Shown: positions 53,001 to 64,000, counted from the stretch's first letter. The stretch: 64,000 bases of DNA from Lycocorax pyrrhopterus obiensis (GCA_014706295.1 JACSVZ010000004.1:91850547-91914546), one strand, 5' to 3'. Program-made: numbers and translations. The notes: a model not told the origin generated them from the letters alone.

Positions 53001-56000
53001 GTCTTACTAGACTATGAATGGGCAAAATTGTAATAGTGTAAAAAATGTAATAAATATATGACCTTGAGCTGCCTGTAAGAAAAATATGTGCACGAGAACT
53101 GACATGTGAGCTCCAGCATGTCAGAGGAAAACTGTCCATTCATTCCTGCTGGGGGAGACTGAGGAGAAACCTTACACATGAGAATACTTTGGTGGTTTTC
53201 AGATCCTCAGCATTGTGTCCTTCAACACTCTAGTAAGGCTGCTGCTCTATGAAGGCCTAGGACAAAGCAGAGTTGCTGTGTAGGACAGGACGTGAACCAC
53301 CCATAGCTTTTGCTGAGCCCCATTGCTCTGAAGCACGTAAATCTGGAGTCTCCAGACAACTTCAGATCTGCTCATTCCAGTTTTGGAACAAGGTGCAAGT
53401 ACATAGATTGCTCCAGCTTGGTTGGCCGATGGCCCTGAATGCAAAGCAGATATACATGCTGATTCTTTTAGACATTATCTGTATTTTTTCTAAACACAAA
53501 ATGATAAATATTTGTTTTGAAGCATTGACCTAATGTAGTGGATAAATTGCACTAGAGCTTATGTTCTCTGCCTGTCTACATTTCTACTGGTTTCAAGGGA
53601 ACACAACATTTCAACGTAGAACATATTGCTTTCTGTGTTTTAGTTGTAAGTGTTGCTGATTTTCACCCTAGGGTTGTCAAGATTTCAGTGATGGGAAAGT
53701 GATTCCTGTAAATACAATTTTTAATTAGTTTGTAGAATTTACTGACATCTTTGCCTGAAATATGTCGGTTGTTTTTATTGCTGTGTCTGAATTCAGACCC
53801 AAACATATTTATCTTAGCTATTTTAAAGATGCCTTTGGAAGCCCGGAAGAGGAACCATAATCCTTTTCTTATAATCAGAAATAATAAACTCACCCTTTCT
53901 ATTCAGGAGTTTGACTTATTCTTTGATTTTAAAGCAAACAGTATATTCTAGCCAGAGGGAAACCTTATGAATTTTTACCAGCAAAATTACACTACTGCAT
54001 CTCACTATTCCCCTAACAACTTTAACATGTATAACAAGACAGCATTTTTCAGCCCCTCTACCATTTCAGGTTTAAAATGGTGTTAAAATTAAATTATATA
54101 CATAGAAAAAAAGTTATAGACATAATATTTACTTGATAACTAAGACTGACTCTAACTTCATATTTTCCAATCCTGTCCATCCCCATGATTATGGAGCACA
54201 AGCTGAGCTATCAAGCTGCTACAGCCTAAACACAGCACAGTGTTTAAGGATCAGCTGAGGGGGACATTTTACTGCTCAAGGTAGGGGGCCATGTGAGAAA
54301 TACACTGAAGTGCAGGAATTCCTTCAAATTGAAAATTCTAGTTCTTACACTGTCTATATCTTCACAAAATGGAGGGCAAAAAAAGCTTAACTAGAACTTT
54401 AAATTAGAAGTCCTTGTAAGAAAATGTGTCCAACTTATCCTTCTGAGAAGTCAAATCACAGAACAGACAAAAAATATGGAGAAACTTTTACTCTGGAAGG
54501 GATGACTTTGCCTTGGTAAAATAATACCAAAACTTGCATCCATGTAAAAAGTTGGGACGTATTTCTTTATTGGTTAATAACAGCAGTTTGGAAAATTGGT
54601 TTTAGTAAGTTTTGAAATAATTCTGAGGACTAAATAGATGCAAATGTGAGTCTCAACAAGGTTGTAAGACATAGTTTTTGATAATTTACATTATTCACAT
54701 GTGGAATAGCATAGAAAAGTTTATTCTTATAGCTAGTTCATATGAATTATTTTGTAAACCTGTTATAAAAAAATAATGTCTTGATTACGTCAATAAACCC
54801 TGTTTTAACAGTTTTGTGTACTTCTTGGTGAGGTATGAAAAGTAGTGGAATTTCCTTCCTTGGTTCTTATGGGATAGATGACTCTAAATGCATTTTTAAA
54901 TACATGATCTATATGAAAATCCAAATCCCATTATTTTAGGTATATAAATGCCATGTAATGAAGGCCATACTGAATTTGTTGGAGTTTGTCTTCAGAGGTC
55001 TCTGCTAACTGTATAAAAAAGATGCTGAGAGTCCAGAGCACAGGCAGGACTCTGAAGAAGTGTTTGATGCCTCTCTGTGTAAGTTTAAGGAGAATGACAG
55101 ATCTAGATATGCCTAGTTACAGCTGTCTAGGTGCTCACCACCCCTATCTTTTCCTAAATTGCCTCATTGAACTTTTTGAATGTCTGTGATAAAATCAAAG
55201 ACTTGTAGAAGAAAACTTCCACATTCTCTGCTCCCAGCGAGACCGAACTCACTGCAGTCTTGTTGCTTGTGCTATGCAGGTCAGAATCAGCCCCTGCAGG
55301 CCATGTAATGAATGTAATAGCATTAAAATGTAGAACATCTCTTCATTTTATGTTCTGCTGAGGCTACAAAGTTTGTAACAGGCAGTTCTGAGATAAAAAT
55401 CTTTATTCTTTTTAATAAGCATGGTGTATTTGAACCAAACTCGTTATTTTGCCCTAGGTTCTGCTGCTTATGTTCTAGTTTTACAAAAGACCAGCACATG
55501 TGTTGGTTTATTGATACTTCTTCCTAAATCAGTTTTTCCTATTTGCCAATTCAAACCTGTCCTGCTCAGAAGTTGGCTTGCTTTAAAATATATTGGTATG
55601 ACCCATGCTGTATGAGGTTTCAATTATGCAAAAATAGATCATCATCTTCTTTTAATGTTTCAAATTATTCTATAAAGTCCATCTTTCTGTTTGGTATCCA
55701 GAAATGCCTAGAACCTTCCCAAGGACCTTGTTATAAATATTATAGCAATAAAGTCTAGTTCAAGAGTGTAATTATATTATTGAAAGACATACCAGATGGT
55801 AGCTACTCTAAACTGACAGGAAATAATTTGAAGGTCTTTTTTTATTTATAATAAGTAACATCATTACTCTGCTGAAATCAATCTAATTATTTGGTTTTTG
55901 TTGTTTCAGGCTTACTAGAAATAATGGATAGAACATATTTCTTGATTTTGTCAACGTATTTTTAGAAATTAAAAAGGAAAATATTGTGATAATATATTAG

Positions 56001-57149
56001 GACTGTCTATTTCAAAGCATTCCTGTAAGCCATAAGTGCATCTGTTAAAGATCTGGTATAACTGTAAGAATCTGATTTATGGATTTGATTGGATTTGAAA
56101 TGGAAAAATATTGTGACCTTGTCAGCAAAACACTCTGAAGAAGACCACTTTTTGAGTATTACCACTGTATTGCCAATATCTGTCAAAATAGATGTTTTAG
56201 GAAAACTTTAGGAAGTCTAGTCCTTGCTATGCCTTCCTCTGATTTTCGAGATGAACTTGCCTGAGGGGTTGCTGTGAAAGGTAAGACACACAAAAAATTT
56301 CATCAACACATAGGAAATTTTTCATTGGAGAGGTTTTGCTGAAAACCATTCATGCCAGCACTGGCTCTGAAACCATATAGAAGGCAATAAATAGTCCTGA
56401 AGAAAGAAACTCTTGAACTGCAAATAAGCTTCCTCACAAACTGGCAAAGAATGAGCACTAGCTGATTTTTAAATTCCAGGGCTTTCCTACTTGGTCCTGA
56501 ACTGTGAATGCTTATGTGCTTGCTCTGACAGTGAAAGACAAGCAGTGCCCTGCATTTCTGTGGTGGGCTATGCTGGTCTGGTCATGACTCTGCTCTACCT
56601 TCACAGAACAACGTCACTTCCTTATCAGCAGCCGGTGTAAATGATCAAACACTGTCTGCTTCCCCGGGTAATAAATGTGATCAAAGCTGGAAAGTGTAAC
56701 TGCTTTGAGAACACAGCCAGTTTTCTCCTTAACTATTATCTGCTTGTACTACATCACCACAATCTTGTGCACTTCATGTGAACAGCCTAAATAACCACAA
56801 TCTCTGCCTTGCTGTCTACGGTGAGACCAAGTATTCTCTATTTTAGTCTATTTTTTAGCTTATGGGTACAGTCCTCCTCTTTGAATTTTAGCATTCTCAT
56901 TTTATTGGTCACTGCTTTTTGCTTGCTTGCTTGTGATTTTTGAGGTGGAAAGAAAGAATTCTGTCCCATAAAACACGTTTGTTTTTTTTAACTCTTGGAA
57001 AAATCTTCTTCCTTATGTCTTTACCTTGATAATGCTTCAGCTTAGAGCTCTAGCAAACACTTTCTACATGATGAGTTGTGTTTCTTGTGACTAATTCTTT
57101 GACGGTCTTTTTTTTGTTTTTGTTTTCTTGTTAGTATTGAAACATGTTT
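50002..57149. other. Unique AT-rich non-coding sequence
   Basis: No gene or transposon recognised. Slightly GC-richer pockets (about 52860-53000 and 53220-53460) contain short frames on both strands with no domain. A short CAAAAA-type repeat lies at about 52712-52734. Confidence 0.55.
51497..51523 (+). repeat. 12-bp tandem duplication
   Basis: AAAAGCACATGT is present twice in tandem (51497-51508 and 51509-51520), plus three matching bases. Confidence 0.85.
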
Positions 57150-57305
57150 TGCCTAGTCTTTCCAGGCATTTCTCTGCTTGCTTTCTTACTTGCTTCCTCC
57201 CTTTCTCCCCTCTTTTTTCCTGCCTTTCCTTTCTGCCTTTCTTCCTTCCATCCTTCGCTCTCTTCAGTCCTCCTCAGCCTGCCTCCTTTTTTTCCTTTTT
57301 TTAAT
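57150..57305 (+). repeat. Polypyrimidine (CT-rich) tract
   Basis: About 150 bp in which the plus strand is overwhelmingly C and T, with CTTCCTCCCTTTCTCCCC, a TTTCCTTTCTGCCTTTCTTCC run and CCTCCTTTTTTTCC. It is probably a decayed (CCTT)n/(CTTT)n microsatellite. Such tracts can form triplex (H-DNA) structures. Confidence 0.8.
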
Positions 57306-59159
57306 TACTTGACCTCATAGGGACTCATGGCAAGAAATCAACAGCACATGATTCTTGCGTGTGGTCATTATGCAGTTTGAAGCTAACCTCCAGCTTCAGC
57401 ATATGATCATAAATATGGAATCACAACAAATCTCAGGACAGTTTTGTCGCCTGCTAAACTGTTATTTCATGTATCACTAGGTTGAATTCTGTCCATTTCT
57501 GTTTTTTACACAAAACAATCCATTTGCTCATGTCCAAATGACTATATTTTGCTCATAAATGCTGTTTCAGCAGCACACAGGGGAGACCTGGAAACTTGTA
57601 GAAAGTACATTTTCTCAGCTATTCAACCTGAATATGCAAACAGTAAAGTCACTTGAGAGCATTTTCTCAGCCAATTCCAAGGAAAGCAAGACAGCTATCT
57701 GCAGGAGAGTCATCGACAAGTAACAAAGAAGGGCCACAAATATTCACACACTGACAAACCATGCAAATGTCTTTTGATAATGCTGCTGCTGAAACTGAAA
57801 AGACTAATGATCAACAAATTACTTAAATTAACTCTTAATAGATACTGTTTATAATAACAACCATGTCACAGGAATATTTTCTTTCGTTTTGGTTAAACAA
57901 ATTTATAAGTAAATGTGTAAATAACAAATAAATAAATGTGTAGATGAAATAAATGGTAGGAGTAAAAAGAGGTTTGAAAATGTAATTTAAGGTTTTAGGG
58001 AAACTGTTTAGGGCTTTTAGCCCAAGTTAGTTGGGCTTTTTCTTTGTTTACTTATTTCAGGGCAATAAAAAACCCGCTCATTAGCTAAACTGTTTTATGA
58101 GATCACATTTATGATCATAGTATCCTCCAAATACTCCAGGTAGAAGGGAAGCACATGCACACATAACTTCTTTAAACCAGAACAAATTGCACGCACTTGT
58201 TTCTTCCCCTGTGCCACTGGTGCCGGTTGCAACCTTCTATGTGTCAATTCATGTGGAAGCAATGTCTTTATTTTTTCTCTGGATTATTGGTTGCAGGATT
58301 GGTGAGGTGAACTGGCACAAGGAGATACCTAGTGAGTACCAGATAAGCTGCTTCAGGAAAAATAAAACCCCACAGATGTGGCTATACAAGAGAAAAGCAC
58401 AGTGAGGGAGCAAAGAAGAGAGACCTCTTTTTCTGTGCAGTCATTAGTTGCTAAATTGGCTCAGACATCTTTCTTAACTTCAACATCAGGCTTAATCAGG
58501 CACAGTTTACCTTACAATGTCACTGTGTAAGGTGAAAGGGAAGGGTGATAGCTTTACTGAATGGAAAAGATAAACTGATGGTTTATGAAATATTTACAGA
58601 ACATCATTCAAATTTTATCTTATGGTGTAGAACAAACACCCAACATCTTAGATTCTCAGATTTATTTTCTGCAATTGGGAAAAATAAATCTAGCATTTTC
58701 TAGTTGAGGAAAAAACAAACATAACATTATTGGTGTCCAGGGTATGGCGATCTCAACTGTGTAAATGAAAACATATTCACCTTCTTTGTAGAAAGTCCAA
58801 ACTTCCAGGATATTTTTTTAATGTCTATCAATAACATTACACATATTTCACAAACAGAAGATTAGTCCAGCTAGCTGGTACTTTTTATTGCAATTTACTT
58901 TAATTTTAGGAAAAAATAAAAAAGCTATCATATATGTGTTTTATCATTTGTCCAGAAAAACCAAAAAAATCTTTTAAAAAACAAATTTACAGTGTGTTGG
59001 AGGAATTATTCTGCTCTGTGGAAGAAAGACAAGGCATCCATCTGTCAGGTTTTGCCAGCATGAGTTGTTATTTGAGAAGCTGATGAATAAACTGTGCATG
59101 TTTCTGTGTTTCTATGCATGTTTCTACTTCAAAGAAGTAGACACAACTGTGAATAAGGG
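57306..59159. other. Unique AT-rich non-coding sequence
   Basis: No gene recognised. An AT-rich stretch with repeated AAATAAATGTGTA-like words lies at about 57900-57957. The short repeat and hairpin at 59095-59141 next to the LTR are listed separately. Confidence 0.55.
59095..59141 (+). repeat. Direct repeat plus hairpin beside the LTR
   Basis: TGCATGTTTCT occurs at 59095-59105 and again 20 bases later at 59115-59125. The second copy overlaps an inverted repeat, TCTACTTC-AAA-GAAGTAGA (59123-59141; 8-bp arms, 3-base loop). The hairpin ends 18 bases before the LTR boundary. Confidence 0.85.
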
Positions 59160-59315
59160 TGTAGCGGGTTCGGTTTGCAACTGGGCGGAAGCACTAATTT
59201 TGTGTAGTGGGTTTTTAAGCTAAATTATATACATTACTTTTTTGATGTTTTTTTGTGAGATAAGCATTAGAAGAAAAAAGCAAAGCAGGCACACTACTTG
59301 ACAGAATATAAGAGA

Positions 59316-59321
59316 TTTATT
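59316..59321 (-). terminator. LTR polyadenylation signal AATAAA
   Basis: TTTATT on the plus strand gives AATAAA on the minus strand, within GTTAATAAATCTC. It lies about 355 bases downstream of the internal TATAAA and 156 bases before the LTR end. That order suits an LTR, with R ending just after it. Confidence 0.5.
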
Positions 59322-59674
59322 AACAGACTTAGATGGAAAGGCTACAACAGAACAAACTTTTAGAACTCTTTTCCTCCCCCACCTTTCCCTCTCTCAATCA
59401 GTATTACAGTTTTAGGAAGGGAAAAAAGGAGTTTCTCTTTTGCCTTGCCTGGTTTTACACACTGTTACCATTTTGCAGGTTTGCTTAGAATTAACAATCT
59501 TTGCTAGGGTGTAACACATCTCTTTTCTATGAGCCCTCTCCCAGCTCTTTTAACTGCAAGACACAGGCCCTCACATGGGGTTACTACTCGTTTAAGAATG
59601 AATTATTTTTTTTTTGGTTTGAACATAAGGTTTTTTTTTCTGCCACTAGGCTGTATAAGTATTTCTTTTTCTGC

Positions 59675-59680
59675 TTTATA
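59675..59680 (-). promoter_or_regulatory. Internal TATA-like box of the LTR
   Basis: Minus-strand GTGTATAAAGCAG. If this is the true retroviral promoter, U3 is about 730 bp and R about 350 bp. These are more usual proportions than those implied by the TATA box at 60338, which would leave a U3 of only about 100 bp and an R of about 1 kb. Confidence 0.4.
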
Positions 59681-59824
59681 CACATAGCTTAGCATCGGTA
59701 TTTTTTAACTTTTTACAAGTTACTCGAGAAAAAAATGCTCATCCCCCCACGTACTTTAACATGGATTAAAGAGACAAACAGTTTGCAATATTACAGTTCA
59801 TACCACGGCGAGGAAATGAGATTT

Positions 59825-60310
59825 TTAAGCTCCGCGCGGGACCACGCAGCGCCGCCCTTGTAGCTTCGTCCCACGTGACCCCGTTTTTCTTTCTCTCTGG
59901 CTCTGAAAGTCGCCATGTTGTAGGGTGTTATCAGGCTCTAAGGTGGAGAGAGAGCCTCCCCTTGCTCTTTCTGAGCTGTCAGGTGCACTATGTAGGAAAA
60001 GGGTGTCTTCTTCTGTTCGTTGCGAAGTCTCCTGGCTGCACTGAAGGCTCCGCCGGCTCCCCCTTCCTCAGGATACTGCATCAGATGACTTCAGCCCTGT
60101 GGCTAGCTATCGCCACTCGCGGCTCAAAAGAATCGCTTTTTTTTTCTTTACAGTTTAGAGTCCGTGCTGCAGCGTTAAGAGAAGGGACAAGAGGCAGAGA
60201 GGCAAGAGGCAGGGGCGCCCGTCCCCAGCCCCACGGGCCGGGCAACGGGGCCCACCCCTCCCCCTCTCCCTCTCCCGTCCTGCACTCAGCCGGAACGGGG
60301 GAGAAAAACT
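59825..60310. promoter_or_regulatory. CpG-rich island inside the LTR
   Basis: The most CpG-dense part of the window (GCGCGGGACCACGCAGCGCC near 59834, and CGCCCG and CGGGCCGGGCAACGGGG near 60210-60250), in otherwise CpG-poor, AT-rich DNA. It looks like a CpG island but lies within the putative LTR, so it is more likely retroviral U3/R sequence than a host gene promoter. Survival of so many CpGs suggests a fairly young or unmethylated insertion. Confidence 0.55.
60251..60276 (-). other. Potential G-quadruplex in the LTR
   Basis: The plus strand carries five C-tracts of three or more (CCCACCCC, then CCCCC, CCC and CCC separated by TCT or T). On the minus strand this gives five G-tracts with loops of one to three bases. 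It lies about 60 bases downstream of the TATAAAA at 60338, so it would be in the 5' part of a transcript started there. Confidence 0.6.
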
Positions 60311-60337
60311 TCTCTAAAATCCCGCCTTCCACGGGGT

Positions 60338-60370
60338 TTTTATATGTAGAATTGAGAGACGCGTGATTGG
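60338..60370 (-). promoter_or_regulatory. CCAAT and TATA boxes at the LTR start
   Basis: On the minus strand CCAATCACGCG begins at 60370 and TATAAAA is at 60344-60338. Both are near the CpG-rich part of the LTR and in correct order for minus-strand transcription. The spacing between them (about 20 bases) is shorter than usual. Confidence 0.4.
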
Positions 60371-60409
60371 TCTGAAGAACTGCCTGTCAGTTCAAGTCAA
60401 ACCACGACA

Positions 60410-63400
60410 AAAGGATAAATCAATGCGAAAGGATTTTAAATTTTCTGATCTCTATTCACATTTCATCTGTCTTATGCAGGAAAGCAGATGTACCCTACTG
60501 AACTGAAGACCTCTTAAACCCTTTTTCTGGAAGTTGGTAGTCCATCCTTGCATTATGTTTTAATTTTTCACAATAATATTCCCATTTACATCTCTACTTT
60601 TTGGATACTTGCTAAAATTTGAATAAAACACAGGAAAATGTTAATTCAAGACTCTAGTTTGGAAGTTTTTAAATGCTAATGTGATTAAATGGTAATATGA
60701 TTACAAGAAACACTTGAAGAAAAATACAACAATGTAGGATTGATTAGAGCTTTTTAAAAAATAAGTGTGTTTTTCAAAGAGCCATCCAAATGAAAACCTT
60801 GGAATCAAAAACACATCCCATAATAACATAAGCACAATAGCTATAGAGGTAATGTGTCCACTGTCACAAATAACTGCTTGACATTATCTTAGAAACTATT
60901 GTTGAAAAGGAGATTATTCATTTTTTTGTGCTTCTTCTGAGGTCTCCCAGTGTATTTACTCTTTCAAAGACAGTTCTCATTACACAGACAGTTGCTGTTT
61001 TGAATAGGGGTTTTGAATTTATGGGCTTCTGAATTTTTATCTGAAGAAAAAGCAGATCTCAGGCATGGACCACTTTATCGACATTGTTTAATAATTTGCA
61101 ATTGCTTGGTTAATGTGCAGTAACAGAATGAATTACATGTGCCATCAAGGACTGGCTCCTGATGATGTCTGCAGGCATGTTGGAGTTTTTAATCATTTTG
61201 TAGAGTATTTCCAGATGCTTTACAAAATGCAAGCAGTCCACTGACCACAGGCTGAATGATTCTTTGCTTACTGGACCCACTTACAATTTTCCTTTATTTA
61301 TTTTCAATCCTTTTTCAGTCTTAACAATCTTGCCCAAGGTCCGTGACTAATTAACTACTGATAGATGACAGATAGTAAACGCATGTTACAAGAAGTACAG
61401 TGCTTGCATTCTGGACTGTCAATAGATGTCTTTTTTTTAATGCCATAATCTGTATGTACTTAGAGGATTGCTTTAACTAAACTGCCTTACTATTAAATCT
61501 TAGTTCTAAGGAATTTATTCTATTTTCTCTATAATTTGTTGAAGGAACCTGGGTTCCCAGAAATATTTTTATCCCTTTCTAAAATAGGCAGGCAAAAATA
61601 ATTTCTTTGTGGGATAACTGTGATGGGTGTGCATATTTTTTTTCTCTGGCTCCATTAGTGTAGAAAGAGCCTAAAACTTGACTTAGTGCTTTGGTGGACT
61701 TAGCCATGACAGCTGATTTTAGGATTGTTTCTCTCAGCAAAATAGCATAAAGGATTTTTGCCAGAGCCAAGACATAGGCTGAATATCTGATGAGAGATTT
61801 GCCTACCATTATAACAACATTACATCATGTTATATACACCTAAAGAGTGTTTCTATCAACTTAGATGTATCCTTCTATGTGAATTTTTGACATTTATGAT
61901 TATTTCCCCTCATCTCTCCTATCTCCTGCTCTCTAACTCAGCCTAGTAGGGTCCTACACATAAACAGAATGTATTTCTCACAAAGACTGAGAACACTTGG
62001 TAAGAAAGAAGTATGAAGATTTTTTTTAGTGATTGATTGCGGGTTTTTTTGAGCCAGTAATGCTAGATGTTTATTTCCCACTACAAAGCAAATACAGTAA
62101 ATATCAGATTAAATTGAATTTTTTGTAGTGCATTAAAAGCAGTTTGCAGATTTTGCTTTATTCTAAAACCACTTAGTAAAGACATTATTTCTAAGTGCAT
62201 CTCAAAGTAATACCGTGTAAATAAGAGCGACCACAATTTAGGAACACATTTGGGAGAGAGGTACTTAAGGTTTAAAACTCTTTACAGACACTAATGATCT
62301 ATGAGAAATTATATGTCTAAAAAGAATTAAGTTCCAAAGTAATCTAATGGTCATGGTTTAAAGCATTTCTCTGCACAATAAAAAACTATCTTACTTTTGA
62401 ACAACACTTCATGATAGGGGTGTCTGTAGTGTGTTTTAAAGAGGCACAGTTTTCTGGATATCCTGCTTCTCTTAGCAATATACAAGGAGAGAAAACTATC
62501 TTATTTCTATCAAAATATAACATATTCATTGCTCAAATTGTTGACTGCAATTAAGACAAAGCATGTTTAATGAATAATGACTATCAGTATGAGTAGGTGT
62601 CAATGAGTGTGAGCAGAGTGATGCCAGACACATTAAGTGTGCTCATTTCTACAGTTTCCTGTGCATAGTTCTGCCACGTAAGGAGACACACGGACAAACT
62701 TTCTGTATCTAAAAATTACAGACCTGCCTTGTTAAGAGCAACAAGGTATACACGACCTAGTTCAGACTGAGGGAGAGGGGGAGTTGATGAGCTGGTTTCA
62801 TGACAACCATATCCAAAAAGCCCTGGCAGTCTGTTGTAAGGCTGGGTGTTTTCTGGCACAGGCACTGGTGTTGTTGGCTCACGTCTCCTTTGCACTGGGA
62901 ATTTGGGTCCAACTGCCGGCCACTGTGCTACCCACAATGGTCTTTCTGCTACTGTCTTTCCGGTGTAATTTCTGGTGAAAATACCAGTGCATTTTTTTAA
63001 AGCATTAAAAAAGCACCACTGGGAGTTGAAAATTGCTGATAGCAAGCTGTCCCAACATTCACATTGTGGCCCTGGCTCCCCATTGGGCTGTAAATGAATG
63101 AGAGGCAGCAGAGATCTGTGACCTCAGGCGTATGCTGCAGCAGACAGTGCTACTGGTTTAAATGTCTCTTGTTTCAGGGTTTTATTTGGACTTGATGACT
63201 GTGGCTGTGAAGCATAGAGAACAAAACAAAAGAATCATCACCATCTAATTTTGGCATTTGTTACTCTTGCTCTTTTTATCCAATATTGGAAAAAAGCCTT
63301 GATAAAATGGCCTTCTTTAAAAAGATATGTCATAAGTGATGACATTTTACACTCCTTTGTTTTTGTGTATATTTTACCTCATTCTTAGAACACAAACTGT

Positions 63401-64000
63401 GAAACCCCTCAGGCTGTGGTACTTTTCAAAACAAGACAATTTTTGGAAGAGATCTCAGGGCATTCTAGTCTATGAGAAACTTTATGAGGCTGTTCTGGCA
63501 TAAGCAGAATTTGCGTAATGTCCATAAGCATCTGCGTTTTGTGTCTTGTAAAAGTATTCATTGCATGTTTATGTTACTGCCATTTAAAAATTTAGGAGGC
63601 TGGACTAAGAATTATGAATCTACAGTATCAAATGCTTAAAATGAAGTTATCCAAAGTGATATTATTATTTTGAAAGCTATTCTTTTTTAATTACACCCGT
63701 CAATGTACACTTTTATGTAAGTTCATGATTTGGATGCAGAAACCTCTGAATGCTGGATTACTTTCCGTAAATGCAGAGCATAACTTAGTATAAAGTCTTT
63801 GACTCCTGTCCCCTGTTTCTAAAGAACTGATATTACATTGTTGATGTCAAGAGGAATTTACCAGGTGCCTCAATGGCAACAAGACAAACTCACAGAAGAG
63901 ACAAATAGTTCCTACACTGCATCACTGAATTCAGACTTGTATTTCAAGTTCCTTTCTTTTATTGAAATAAGTCTTCACACAGAAGATCGATCAATGCCTG
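60410..64000. other. Mostly unique AT-rich sequence
   Basis: No gene or transposon recognised except the candidate frame at 62724. From 62690 to 63190 GC content is somewhat higher. The remainder is ordinary AT-rich DNA with short T- and A-runs. Confidence 0.55.
62724..62971 (-). other. Unidentified open frame, possible internal exon
   Basis: A 109-codon minus-strand frame (63045-62716) contains a 248-bp stretch bounded by an acceptor-like TTTTCACCAG (ending at 62972) and a donor-like GGCAG|GTCTGT (donor GT at 62723-62722). The peptide is proline-rich with a W-A-Q-W motif, a QRRRE basic patch and a Ser/Thr/Pro run. No family is recognised. Plus-strand frames of similar length overlap it and read as a hydrophobic peptide, and frames open on both strands are common by chance. 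The polypyrimidine tract before the acceptor is weak. Confidence 0.15.

Larger units (their letters stand above)
59160..60409 (-). mobile_element. Solo LTR of an endogenous retrovirus, about 1.25 kb
   Basis: On the minus strand the element starts TGTCGTGGTTTGAC at 60409 and ends CCGAACCCGCTACA at 59160, giving TGT...ACA termini. The start resembles that of other avian LTRs (compare TGTC-TGGTTT in the family of the 4.8-kb fragment). The flanks AAGGG (59155-59159) and AAAGG (60410-60414) match at four of five bases, compatible with an eroded 5-bp target-site duplication. Inside, in minus-strand order, are a CCAAT box and TATAAAA, a G-quadruplex run, a CpG-rich stretch, a second TATAAA (59680-59675) and AATAAA (59321-59316), followed by about 155 bp that would be U5. 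No internal retroviral genes or second LTR are present. The 163-codon plus-strand frame at 59875-60366 is antisense to the LTR and is probably not a gene. The LTR call is an inference from ends, flanks and layout. Confidence 0.75.

Noticed and set aside
58019..58041. Stem-loop AGCCCAA-GTTAG-TTGGGCT followed by T-run, like a bacterial terminator
   Set aside because: The window is vertebrate, so rho-independent termination does not apply. A 7-bp stem next to T's is expected by chance.
59875..60366. 163-codon plus-strand frame, the longest in the window
   Set aside because: It lies antisense inside the CpG-rich LTR, where stop codons are rare. The peptide is low-complexity (Arg/Gly/Pro/Ser runs) and has no domain.
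1..64000. tRNA, rRNA or CRISPR arrays
   Set aside because: No GGTTCRA-type B-box with a cloverleaf setting, no conserved rRNA segments and no regularly spaced direct repeats were noticed by eye. A tRNAscan or Rfam search would settle small RNAs.

Overview
The window looks like a gene-poor, AT-rich stretch of a bird chromosome. The main evidence is six CR1 LINE copies with the avian hallmark 3' end (tandem ATTCTATG-type octamers) and three endogenous-retrovirus LTR pieces, one of which resembles an LTR family common in birds (probably Neoaves, from memory). There is no bacterial or viral gene organisation. Open reading frames are short, have no recognisable domains and are about as long as chance allows in AT-rich DNA, so I annotate no confident protein-coding gene. 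The window could be intergenic or lie inside a very large intron.

Layout. 1-4.5 kb: unique AT-rich sequence. 4.49-4.81 kb: minus-strand LTR fragment. 4.8-13.3 kb: unique sequence. 13.3-14.4 kb: purine-rich block with scattered GATTAG/GTTAG-type motifs and an A-rich tract. 17.86-18.12 kb: CR1 (minus). 25.94-26.20 kb and 30.69-30.83 kb: CR1 (plus). 34.46-34.74 kb: unidentified open frame, possible exon. 36.4-40.3 kb: repeat cluster made of CR1 (minus), a plausible 544-bp solo LTR (plus) with matching 4-bp flanks, a GC-richer segment and another CR1 (plus). 46.34-46.68 kb: second unidentified open frame with an acceptor-like start and a downstream AATAAA. 49.9 kb: CR1 tail. 57.15-57.3 kb: pyrimidine tract. 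59.16-60.41 kb: 1.25-kb minus-strand solo LTR containing the window's only CpG-rich island, two TATA-like boxes, a CCAAT box, a G-quadruplex motif and a poly(A) signal. 62.7-63.0 kb: unidentified open frame on the minus strand.

No set of genes here works together, and I did not find a new biological system. The observations most worth checking are the CpG-rich solo LTR, the promoter-bearing LTR at 37 kb, an excess of G-run/T-run junctions across the window, the decayed GATTAG block, a 22-bp perfect palindrome and three orphan open frames that could be exons.
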